Part shown: positions 24,621-31,743 of the stretch, in pieces
Numbering within the stretch: the stretch's first letter is position 1
Layout: the number at the start of each line of letters is the position of its first letter
From: a virus
DNA: 37,966 bases
IMG/VR virus record: IMGVR_UViG_3300028416_000035
Span: 1-37,966 of that record
Strand: one strand, 5' to 3'
The notes under the pieces: generated by a model
Told to the model about the DNA's origin: nothing
Seen by the model: only the letters and a program-made list of their open reading frames with translations
Databases searched by the model: none
Made by a program: the position numbers and the translations under genes

Positions 24621-25316
24621 ATGCAAAAACGAAGTATTGAGAATTTCATTAGTAAATACAGCCTTGGCGGTGAAATTGAATCCGTAAAAATTGAATCAGA
24701 TGATACATCTATGAATGTAAGTTTCATTTCTGATGATAAAACATTATTGGGTACGGTATCAGCAGATAACGGTAATTTTCCAAATGGTGAATTTGGGATA
24801 TACACAACATCACAACTTAAATCGCTACTAAGTGTATTGGAATCATCTGTTAACATCAATTCAGCTGATGCGTACATCAAGTTTTCTGATAAAAACACAT
24901 CAGTAAATTATATGTTAGCTGATTTATCAGTTATACCAGTAGTACCACCTTTAAAGCAATTACCTGATTTTGATGTAGAAATGACTTTAGATGATGATTT
25001 TATATCCAAGTTCATAAAATCTAAATCAGCACTTAATGAATCCGATACATTTACATTTGAATGTAAGGGTGGTGCTGGTAAAATCATATTAGGATACAGT
25101 ACATTAAACACCAATAGAATATCCATTAATGTTCAATGTAAGTGTGATGGTGATATTCAACCAATATCGTTTTCAGCCAGATATCTAAAAGAAATACTAT
25201 CTTCTAATAGAGGTGCAAAATCAGCAAACCTTAAAATATCATCAAAGGGGTTGGCTTATATTGGATTCAAAACTGATGAAATACAAAGTGAATACTATTT
25301 AGTTGAATTAAAGTAG
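24621..25316 (+). CDS. 45: Sliding clamp (gp45-like)
   Basis: This 231-residue protein matches the length of T4 gp45 (228), the trimeric ring that tethers polymerase and, in T4, also activates late transcription. It shows the repeated strand pattern of clamp folds: VKIESDDTSMNVSFISDD, TTSQLKSLLSVLES, ADAYIKFSDKNTSVNYMLAD, then a second domain ending ISSKGLAYIGFKTDEIQSEY. SARYLKEILSSNRG resembles the clamp segment before the last strands. No single invariant motif exists for this family, so the call rests on length, fold pattern and its place next to gp43 and near gp44/gp62. Confidence 0.85.
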   Translation: MQKRSIENFISKYSLGGEIESVKIESDDTSMNVSFISDDKTLLGTVSADNGNFPNGEFGIYTTSQLKSLLSVLESSVNINSADAYIKFSDKNTSVNYMLADLSVIPVVPPLKQLPDFDVEMTLDDDFISKFIKSKSALNESDTFTFECKGGAGKIILGYSTLNTNRISINVQCKCDGDIQPISFSARYLKEILSSNRGAKSANLKISSKGLAYIGFKTDEIQSEYYLVELK

Positions 25317-25322
25317 TAGTTT

Positions 25323-25355
25323 TTTGAAACATTTCAGCGCTAGACATCGTATAAT
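25323..25355 (+). promoter_or_regulatory. Sigma70-like promoter P2 (paired with P1)
   Basis: TTGAAA (25324-25329), 20-nt spacer, TATAAT (25350-25355), with AGACATCGTATAATATA identical to P1 around the -10. The leader AAAGGTCGTTGGTAATTAA resembles the P1 leader. It drives the DUF4338-like gene and the clamp-loader genes behind it. Confidence 0.65.
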
Positions 25356-25392
25356 ATAATGAAAGGTCGTTGGTAATTAAAAGAAATAATGT

Positions 25393-26610
25393 ATGAGTTT
25401 TTGGGATAATGGTTCGGAAAAATTAGTTTTTGATTTTGAAAAACAGAAATCGGATTTGATTGATAATTTAGATTACTTAAATTCAATGACTGTTGAAGAA
25501 CAAACACTTTATAAGAAGTGGGTGGAACTGCAAGAGCCGGCAATAATATCAAGAAAATCTGAGATATCATCACTTTATGATGTTCAATGGACTCCAACTG
25601 ATATTAATAATTTGGAACAAACGATATCTGAAATTGAAAACATTGAACCATACGTTGAAATTGTTGAAAGTGGTAATGACTCAACAAAATGGACATATAT
25701 TCGAAAAATGATTCATACAATGAGCTTTACAGCTAATCCAGGCCGTAATGTCAAAGTCAATGTTAAGGATAGAACGACCGGTAAGTTATTAGGTCAAATA
25801 TCCTTAGCATCTGATGTAACATCATTAGGCGTGCGGGATAAGTATATTGGGTGGACTAAAGATGATAAATTTAAAAAAGGTAAACTCAACCATACAACCA
25901 TAGCATCTACTATAGTATGTACACAGCCACTTGGTTATAATTTTTTAGGTGGTAAGTTGATAGCTACGATGGCTACAGCACCAGCCATTAGGGATTATTG
26001 GAAGAAAAAATACGGCCAAACATTAATAGCGGTGGGTACTACATCTTTGTATGGAATACATTCACAGTACAACGGAATTCCACATTATAAAACATTAGGT
26101 GAATCAGCTGGAAAGATTTCTTTGAAACCGGATGACAAGTTCTATGACCCTTGGCATCAATGGTTGAAAGAAAACCGAGCTGATTGGTATACTAAAGCAA
26201 TTACTAATGAGCGAATTAGAAATGGTAAATCTATGGGAACTGGTAAGGGTGCTAGTGGGCCTGTTAGTGGTATTAAACAAAAAATAATAAGTAGGATATT
26301 CAAAGAATGCGGTATCAAACAAACGCAATATCATCATGGATTTAAAAGAGGTGTATATCTCGCTATGATGTATGATAATGGTTGTGATTTTTTAAGAGAT
26401 GATATACCTGAATCCGATTTGGTTATGAAGAAAAAGTTTGTTGATGGTGTAGATAATATAAGTAAGTGGTGGAAGAAAAAAGCAATAAGAAGATACACCA
26501 AATTACATTCAGAAAATAGATTAAAACCTGAGCATTTATATTATGTTGATGCAATAGGTATGAGTTGGGAACAAATGAAAAATAATTATTTAAAAGAAGT
26601 TGGAAGATGA
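25393..26610 (+). CDS. DUF4338-like protein (DruA-type domain)
   Basis: This 405-residue protein contains a pattern I associate with DUF4338, the domain of DruA from Druantia anti-phage systems. It reads LLGQISLASDVTSLGVRDKY then IGW (about 134-157), KLIATMATAPAIRDYWKKKY (about 195-214), and VGTTSLYGIHSQYNGIPHYK then TLGES. The order 'similar to older substrates - R-D-x-x-I-G-W - core W-x-x-x-Y-G - Y-x-x-L-G' is present. The N-terminal 110 residues are helical and acidic (TISEIENIEPYVEIVE). The C-terminus is basic (KWWKKKAIRRYTKL). It overlaps gp44 by 4 nt (ATGA). The biochemical function of this domain is not established; a role with DNA is inferred from the neighbours. Confidence 0.6.
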   Translation: MSFWDNGSEKLVFDFEKQKSDLIDNLDYLNSMTVEEQTLYKKWVELQEPAIISRKSEISSLYDVQWTPTDINNLEQTISEIENIEPYVEIVESGNDSTKWTYIRKMIHTMSFTANPGRNVKVNVKDRTTGKLLGQISLASDVTSLGVRDKYIGWTKDDKFKKGKLNHTTIASTIVCTQPLGYNFLGGKLIATMATAPAIRDYWKKKYGQTLIAVGTTSLYGIHSQYNGIPHYKTLGESAGKISLKPDDKFYDPWHQWLKENRADWYTKAITNERIRNGKSMGTGKGASGPVSGIKQKIISRIFKECGIKQTQYHHGFKRGVYLAMMYDNGCDFLRDDIPESDLVMKKKFVDGVDNISKWWKKKAIRRYTKLHSENRLKPEHLYYVDAIGMSWEQMKNNYLKEVGR

Positions 26611-27539
26611 TACAAACAAAAGAAAATACATTATGGGTTGAATCCTATAGACCTGATAAATTAGATGGTTATGTTGGGAATGAATCTCTTGTAGAAAAAG
26701 TTAAAATTTACATTGAAAATGAAGATGTACCACATTTATTATTGTACGGACAGGCTGGTACGGGTAAAACCACATTAGCAAAAATCATAACCAATCAGAT
26801 TGATTGTGATGTGATGTATATAAACGCATCCGATGAAAATAATGTTGACACTGTTCGTGATAAGATTAGGGGGTTTGCATCATCAATGGGATTTCGTAAA
26901 TGGAAAGTTATTATCTTAGATGAATCTGATTATCTTACACCAAATGCTCAAGCAGCATTACGTAATTTGATGGAAACATTCTCTAAGACTACACGATTTA
27001 TACTAACGTGTAATTACGTAGAAAAGATAATAGACCCAATCCAAAGTAGATGTCAGACATTTTCGATTACACCACCATCTAAGAAAGAAGTCGCAATTAG
27101 ATTGAAGGAAATATTAGATACTGAAGGTGTATCATATGAAATATCCGATTTGGCAATCTTAGTGAATAGTGGGTATCCTGATATCCGTAGAGTCCTAAAT
27201 GCAGCACAGAGGCAAGTTGTTGGTAGTGTTTTGAAGATTGATAAAACATCAACAATCCAAGCAAACTATATGGATGATGTATTGAAAGTTTTAAAATCTA
27301 ATGGTTCTGTAAAAGAACTATTTACAAAGATTAGACAGACGATAGCGGATTCTAAAGTAAGGGATTTTACACCATTTTACAGATTTATGTATGATAACAT
27401 TGATGATTATGCTAATGGTAGAGTTGGGAATACTATACTTAAATTAGCAGAATATCAATACAAAGATACTTCTGTAGTTGATAAGGAAATCAACATAATG
27501 GCAATGATATTGGAAATTTTAATTGATATAAAAAGGTAA
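26607..27539 (+). CDS. 44: Clamp loader large subunit, AAA+ ATPase (gp44-like)
   Basis: This 310-residue RFC-type AAA+ protein would open the sliding clamp and load it on primed DNA. WVESYRPDKLDGYVG (10-24) is the typical RFC box. Walker A is GQAGTGKT (48-55), Walker B is VIILDESD (101-108), and the arginine-finger SRC motif lies at 147-149 (IQSRCQ). Length is almost that of T4 gp44 (319). It overlaps the DUF4338-like stop as ATGA and is followed by a small zinc ribbon protein and gp62, its partner subunit. The operon therefore carries both loader subunits. Confidence 0.95.
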   Translation: MIQTKENTLWVESYRPDKLDGYVGNESLVEKVKIYIENEDVPHLLLYGQAGTGKTTLAKIITNQIDCDVMYINASDENNVDTVRDKIRGFASSMGFRKWKVIILDESDYLTPNAQAALRNLMETFSKTTRFILTCNYVEKIIDPIQSRCQTFSITPPSKKEVAIRLKEILDTEGVSYEISDLAILVNSGYPDIRRVLNAAQRQVVGSVLKIDKTSTIQANYMDDVLKVLKSNGSVKELFTKIRQTIADSKVRDFTPFYRFMYDNIDDYANGRVGNTILKLAEYQYKDTSVVDKEINIMAMILEILIDIKR

Positions 27540-27542
27540 ACT

Positions 27543-27791
27543 ATGAGTAAAAAAGGAAAGGTGTTAGGTCAAACACAACAACCAAAATTACAAATTGACC
27601 CATCGAAGTTAGATACGATTGAATGTGAAAATTGTAGTTCTATATTCTTTACAGAAGTTACAATGTTTAAAGAAGTACCCGCTATCCAATCACCAAGCGG
27701 TCAGAAATCAATATTACCAATTCCCGTTGTTAGATGTGTTGACTGTGGGCATGTGTCTGAGAGATTCTTACCAAAAGAAATGTTACCATAA
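27543..27791 (+). CDS. Small zinc-ribbon protein
   Basis: This 82-residue product has two Cys pairs suitable for one Zn2+: ECENCS (about 28-33) and RCVDCGHV (about 64-71). The segment between them, TEVTMFKEVPAIQSPSGQK, is the kind of extended loop found in zinc ribbons. It is sandwiched between gp44 and gp62 with a 3-nt gap and a 1-nt overlap, so it is made together with the clamp loader. The known T4 44-62 pair has no such protein between them. A replisome or transcription accessory role is inferred; no family name is certain. Confidence 0.75.
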   Translation: MSKKGKVLGQTQQPKLQIDPSKLDTIECENCSSIFFTEVTMFKEVPAIQSPSGQKSILPIPVVRCVDCGHVSERFLPKEMLP

Positions 27792-28237
27792 TGGCTAAAA
27801 AACGAAGTGTAAAAGCAAAGACGCTATTCCAACACCTAAGTGGTATTAAAGAAAAAAAAGCAAGGTGGGACTCACTTTCACAAATGGATAAAAAATCATT
27901 TACACCATTTATGATTAATAGATGGTTAAGTATGAATATGGATTTATTACCAATTGTCAATGAACTACAAAAATATACAATAGGTACATTATCACCAAAG
28001 GAAGTTTATAATCTATACTTGGATTTTCTACCAAAGAAAAAAACATTTGATAAATACATCAAAGGTAAAAAAGAAGGTAAGTATAACAAACAGTTATTAA
28101 CATACTTATCAAATTGGTATAGTGTATCACAAAGGGAAGTGATGGATTATCTTGAAATCTTATCAAAAGATGATGTTATCGATATATTAACTAAATATGG
28201 TATGACTACCAAAGAAGCTAAAAAACTAATGAAATGA
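27791..28237 (+). CDS. 62: Clamp loader small subunit (gp62-like)
   Basis: This 148-residue protein partners with gp44 in the clamp-loader complex. LFQHLSGIKEKKARWDSL (12-29), KSFTPFMINRWLSMN (about 35-49), LQKYTIGTLSPKEVYNLYLD and FLPKKKTFDKYIKGKK follow the gp62 pattern. The last part, SQREVMDYLEILSKDD with a C-terminal LTKYGMTTKEAKKLM, fits as well. T4 gp62 is about 187 residues, so this is a compact form. It starts 1 nt inside the zinc-ribbon stop and its own stop overlaps the next gene as ATGA. The call rests on pattern memory and gene order. Confidence 0.85.
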   Translation: MAKKRSVKAKTLFQHLSGIKEKKARWDSLSQMDKKSFTPFMINRWLSMNMDLLPIVNELQKYTIGTLSPKEVYNLYLDFLPKKKTFDKYIKGKKEGKYNKQLLTYLSNWYSVSQREVMDYLEILSKDDVIDILTKYGMTTKEAKKLMK

Positions 28238-28467
28238 AAAAAGAATTATATGATATGTTAATGACATCAGCACAAGCTGATAGACAAAAAGCACTGTTAA
28301 GTTTGGATTTACTATCAAATCACTCGGTTGGTATTGGCGACCACTCTACAACTGACTTTTATAACGAAGCTGAAGCTGCATTACAAATGTTAGCAGATTC
28401 TGATGATAGAATTGAAACTTTAGAAAAGTATTTTAGTAAAAAATCAAAAAGACAGATAAATGGATAA
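28234..28467 (+). CDS. Small phage protein of unknown function (77 aa)
   Basis: This 77-residue helical protein includes MLMTSAQADRQKALLSLDLL, VGIGDHSTTDFYNEAEAALQ and a terminal DDRIETLEKYFSKK. The central GDHSTTDFY segment gives it a distinctive acidic turn between helices. It is coupled to gp62 by an ATGA overlap and overlaps the Nmad1-like gene by 8 nt, so it belongs to the same operon. No domain is recognised; its location suggests a small replication accessory protein. Confidence 0.65.
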   Translation: MKKELYDMLMTSAQADRQKALLSLDLLSNHSVGIGDHSTTDFYNEAEAALQMLADSDDRIETLEKYFSKKSKRQING

Positions 28468-28870
28468 AATAAGAGAATCTAAAACTAAGGTAGAATATAA
28501 TGGTGAACGTATAGTAAATCCATATTCAGATGATATGACTGCTATTGAATATTGCCAAAAGAACTATCCTGAAACTGTAAAAGAATACAAACGGATTATG
28601 TGGGAACAGTACGAAACATTCTGTAAAAAGCAACGTAACTATGGGCCATCAAACATATCCGTAGGTACACAATTGGAAACTAATGATGATGTAAAACTAT
28701 CGCTGACTGGATTGTGGTTTCGGATTAACGATAAAATCCAAAGATTAAAACAGTTGGTGGTGTTTGGACAGCCTGATGAAGTTGGTGAATCAATATCAGA
28801 TACATACGCTGATTTATCGGTGTATGGTATAATAGCACAAATAGTAAAAAATGGAAAATGGGGTAAATAA
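28460..28870 (+). CDS. Nucleotide-modification-associated domain 1 protein (Nmad1/DUF1599-like)
   Basis: This 136-residue protein matches the Nmad1 pattern. FCKKQRNYGPSNI (54-66) is followed by GLWFRINDKIQRLKQLVV (about 84-101) and an acidic closing motif ESISDTYADLSVYGIIA (110-126). Members are predicted, from gene neighbourhoods in phages with modified DNA, to take part in nucleotide or base modification; their reaction is not established to my knowledge. A Mom-like gene at 20083 and a GT at 20928 add to that context. Its stop codon lies inside the stem of the terminator at 28855. Start ATG overlaps the previous gene. Confidence 0.72.
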   Translation: MDKIRESKTKVEYNGERIVNPYSDDMTAIEYCQKNYPETVKEYKRIMWEQYETFCKKQRNYGPSNISVGTQLETNDDVKLSLTGLWFRINDKIQRLKQLVVFGQPDEVGESISDTYADLSVYGIIAQIVKNGKWGK

Positions 28871-28886
28871 ATACCCTATTTTTTTT
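28855..28886 (+). terminator. Strong intrinsic terminator overlapping the Nmad1-like gene end
   Basis: AAAATGGGGTA (28855-28865) pairs with TACCCTATTTT (28872-28882), with one G-U pair and the loop AATAAA, and a run of eight T (28879-28886) follows. The stem contains the last codons and the TAA stop (28868-28870) lies in the loop. The T-run also contributes the TTTG of promoter M7. Confidence 0.88.
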
Positions 28887-28912
28887 GAATTATCATAAAT
28901 ATTTTGTATATT
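28884..28912 (+). promoter_or_regulatory. TATATT-family promoter M7 fused to a terminator
   Basis: TTTG (28884-28887) begins in the terminator T-run; 19-nt gap, TATATT (28907-28912), then ATG 28919 after only 6 nt. A transcript starting at or very near the AUG is expected. The compact terminator-promoter overlap resets transcription between two operons. Confidence 0.8.
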
Positions 28913-28918
28913 AAAGCT

Positions 28919-29863
28919 ATGAAGAACAGTAAGGTAAATAATATATTTAGGTTTGGAATTGTAGAACCAAATGATACAGATACTAAGGTATCATATTCAC
29001 AATATACCCAATACGCAAATTGTCCACATCAATGGAAATTAAACTATATGGATGGTAACCGGTCATTCGACCCATCAATCCATTTGGTATTTGGTACTGC
29101 TATGCATGAAACACTGCAACATTGGTTAGATGTGATGTATAATAAATCCGTATCTGAAGCTAATGAGCTAGAGCTGGGTACTATTTTGTATAATCATATG
29201 TTAGCAGAATACAAAGTGATGTATGAAAATTGCGGATTCCATTTTAGTGATAATTCAGAAATGAAAGAATTTTTAGAAGATGGTATCAATATTCTAAACT
29301 TTGTAATAAAAAATAGAGTTGATTACTTTAACACAAGACAATTAAAATTGGTTGGTATTGAATTACCAATATATTCAAAAGCTATGGAATCCCATAATGT
29401 ATATATGCGTGGTTTCTTAGATTTGGTTTTTGAAGATACCTATCAAAACAAATTGTTTATATGGGATATCAAAACATCAACACGTGGTTGGAACAAATGG
29501 CAAAAGGCTGATAAAACTAAAACAGCACAATTGGTGTTGTATAAAAAGTTCTTATCAGAACAATACGGGTATCCAATTGATAGGATTGATGTGAAATATT
29601 TCATAGTTAAACGTAAGTTGAGTGAGGGTATGATGTACGCCCAAAAACGGGTACAGATGTTTTCACCTGCTAATGGTTCTGTAACCTTAAATAACATAAC
29701 TAAAAGTTTCGAATCATTTATAAGGAACTGTTTTAATGAAGATGGCTCATATAGAGTTGACTCTGAGTTTCCAGCCATAAAGGGTAAGAACAACAAAAAC
29801 TGCAAATGGTGTCCTTATAAAACTGATTATGAAAAATGCCCAAAGGAAAATAGAATAAAATGA
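28919..29863 (+). CDS. Cas4/AddB-like PD-(D/E)XK nuclease with Fe-S cysteines
   Basis: This 314-residue RecB-type exonuclease-like protein has H63 (GTAMHE), D168 (MRGFLDLV), D183-x-K185 (IWDIKTS) and Q204-x3-Y208 (TAQLVLY), forming the classical nuclease core. Four cysteines, C35 (YANCPHQWKL), C295, C298 and C307 (CKWCPY...KCP), have the one-plus-three placement of the [4Fe-4S] cluster in Cas4 and AddB. ATG 28919 is preferred over the TTG at 28904, which lies in promoter M7. The stop overlaps the SLOG-like gene by 4 nt. End processing during recombination-dependent replication, or degradation of host DNA, is inferred; there is no CRISPR here. Confidence 0.85.
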   Translation: MKNSKVNNIFRFGIVEPNDTDTKVSYSQYTQYANCPHQWKLNYMDGNRSFDPSIHLVFGTAMHETLQHWLDVMYNKSVSEANELELGTILYNHMLAEYKVMYENCGFHFSDNSEMKEFLEDGINILNFVIKNRVDYFNTRQLKLVGIELPIYSKAMESHNVYMRGFLDLVFEDTYQNKLFIWDIKTSTRGWNKWQKADKTKTAQLVLYKKFLSEQYGYPIDRIDVKYFIVKRKLSEGMMYAQKRVQMFSPANGSVTLNNITKSFESFIRNCFNEDGSYRVDSEFPAIKGKNNKNCKWCPYKTDYEKCPKENRIK

Positions 29864-30321
29864 AACGGTCTTTCAAAAAAGTAATGTCAAAGCATATGTA
29901 TAGAAAACGAAAAAGCTATCATAATATGAACATCGCATTAATAGGTTCGCCAAATTATGAAAACGTTAGGGATGTGCGTGAATTCATATTCAAAATAAAA
30001 AATAGATTTGGTGATAATTGTAATATAATTACCAGAGGTAATAAAAGTGGTTGTGAAAAGTACGTAAAGAAATATACAATAGATTTTGGGTTACGATATA
30101 CTGAATTCAATTTGGCAAATACTACTAAAAACTTATATAGTGGTATGAGTGATGAATATTATGGTAAACCATTTCACCCAACTCAAAAATTACACCAATA
30201 TGATTGTATAGTTCGCAATTCAGATAAGATATTTTATTTTGGTGGTATAAAACCATCTGAAAAAAGACACTTTGAAAAATTATTAAAACGGTTTGGCAAA
30301 CGTGTAATATATTTAACTTAA
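29860..30321 (+). CDS. SLOG/DUF2493-like nucleotide-binding protein
   Basis: This 153-residue protein has a Rossmann-like pattern after a basic leader (MKRSFKKVMSKHMYRKRKSY). MNIALIGSPNYENVRDVREF is followed by NIITRGNKSGCEKYVKKYTI, the G-x-x-x-G segment (RGNKSG) typical of SLOG/DUF2493 proteins, which bind nucleotides or related ligands. A later segment DCIVRNSDKIFYFGG gives the second half of the fold. A second internal Met at about residue 24 (MNIALIG) could be the true start, giving 130 residues. The ATGA overlap with the nuclease suggests joint production. Role unknown. Confidence 0.55.
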   Translation: MKRSFKKVMSKHMYRKRKSYHNMNIALIGSPNYENVRDVREFIFKIKNRFGDNCNIITRGNKSGCEKYVKKYTIDFGLRYTEFNLANTTKNLYSGMSDEYYGKPFHPTQKLHQYDCIVRNSDKIFYFGGIKPSEKRHFEKLLKRFGKRVIYLT

Positions 30322-30354
30322 TAAACTTTAAAAATATATTTATTATAAAAGGTT

Positions 30355-31743
30355 ATGATGAAAAAAAAGAAGAAAATTCTATTACTATCCGATGATTTAA
30401 GACTGCATAGCGGTATAGCTACAATATCTAAAGAAATTGTTTTAAATACAGTTGAAAAATTTGATTGGATTCAAATTGGTGGCGCTGTTAAACATCCTGA
30501 TGAGGGTAAGATGTTTGATTTATCCGAATCGGTACAAGTTGAAACTGGTGTTAAGGATGCAAGTGTTAGGATTATACCCGTTAGTGGTTATGGAAATCCA
30601 GATATGATTCGAAATCTAATAGCAACTGAAGATATAGATGCTATACTACACTTTACAGACCCTCGTTTTTGGGGTTGGTTATATCAGATGGAAGATGAAA
30701 TCCGTAGACATATACCTATAATGTATTACAACATTTGGGATGATTTGCCAGACCCACAATGGAACGCTCCGTTCTATGCTAGTTGTGATTTATTAATGGC
30801 CATATCTAAGCAAACATATGGTATTAACAAACGTGTTTTACAAAAGTTTGGTGAAGATTATAAAGATTGGCAGATTAAGTATGTACCACACGGTGTATCT
30901 CAAAAGTTCTATCCAATAACTCGTGATGACCAACTACAACAATTAGGTGAACTTAAAGAAACGTTAGGTATTTCAAATAAGAAGTTTATCGTATTATATA
31001 ACAATAGAAATATAAGACGTAAGAACCCAGGTGATGTTGTGTTGGCATACAAATATTTTTGTGATAAACTTACAAAAGAACAAGCTAAAGAGTGTTGTCT
31101 ATTATTACATACACAGCGTGTAGATAATAATGGAACTGATTTGCCTGAATTAATTAAGAACGTATGTCCCGATTATGATGTGAAATTTACAGATATGAAG
31201 TTTGAAACTGATGGGTTGAATCTATTGTATAACCTAGCGGATGTTACTGTTAATATAGCATCGAATGAGGGCTTTGGGTTAGCTACTTGTGAATCTATGA
31301 AAGCTGGTACGCCAATAGTAGTAAATGTTACAGGTGGCTTACAAGACCAATGTGGGTTTAAGGTAAATGGTGTGTATTTAACTGCTGATGATTATGTTGA
31401 ATTGGGTTCTTTACACGATGACTCCAATAGACCAGATAGTTTGGAATGGGGTCGTTGGGTAACTCCTGTATGGCCATCAAATCGCTCACTGCAAGGTTCA
31501 CCCGCAACACCATATATTTTTGATGATAGATGTAGATTTGAAGATGTTGGTGATGCGTTTATAATGTGGTATAGTATAGGTGAAAACGAACGTAAACAAT
31601 TTGGTTTGGAAGGTTCTGAATTTGTACATTCAGCCGATTCAAATATGAGTTCTGATAATATGGGTGAACTTTTCGTAGAAGCTATGGAAGGTGCCTTTAA
31701 TAACTTTAAACCAAGAAATGAAATAGTTTTATGCAAGATTTAA
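30355..31743 (+). CDS. GT4-family glycosyltransferase 1
   Basis: This 462-residue GT-B glycosyltransferase starts MMKKKKKILLLSDDLRLHSG (the basic leader is not a signal peptide, as no hydrophobic span follows). The acceptor-side half includes LHFTDPRFWGWLYQ and YYNIWDDLPDPQWN. The donor-side half contains FIVLYNNRNIRRKNPGDVV and the E-x7-E motif in SNEGFGLATCESMKAGTP (about 306-323), where the two Glu contact the nucleotide sugar. It overlaps the next glycosyltransferase by 13 nt. Together with the genes that follow, it likely builds a glycan on virion or host-surface targets. Sugar and acceptor are unknown. Confidence 0.85.
   Translation: MMKKKKKILLLSDDLRLHSGIATISKEIVLNTVEKFDWIQIGGAVKHPDEGKMFDLSESVQVETGVKDASVRIIPVSGYGNPDMIRNLIATEDIDAILHFTDPRFWGWLYQMEDEIRRHIPIMYYNIWDDLPDPQWNAPFYASCDLLMAISKQTYGINKRVLQKFGEDYKDWQIKYVPHGVSQKFYPITRDDQLQQLGELKETLGISNKKFIVLYNNRNIRRKNPGDVVLAYKYFCDKLTKEQAKECCLLLHTQRVDNNGTDLPELIKNVCPDYDVKFTDMKFETDGLNLLYNLADVTVNIASNEGFGLATCESMKAGTPIVVNVTGGLQDQCGFKVNGVYLTADDYVELGSLHDDSNRPDSLEWGRWVTPVWPSNRSLQGSPATPYIFDDRCRFEDVGDAFIMWYSIGENERKQFGLEGSEFVHSADSNMSSDNMGELFVEAMEGAFNNFKPRNEIVLCKI

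Noticed and set aside
28904-28918. TTG start for the Cas4-like nuclease at 28904
   Set aside because: It overlaps the -10 of promoter M7, so a transcript from that promoter would not contain it; ATG 28919 is preferred.
30312-30340. Possible ninth TATATT promoter before glycosyltransferase 1
   Set aside because: TATATT is present at 30335 but the element 17 nt upstream is TTTAAC with no TTTG, and the region is nearly all A/T. Too weak to list as a feature.
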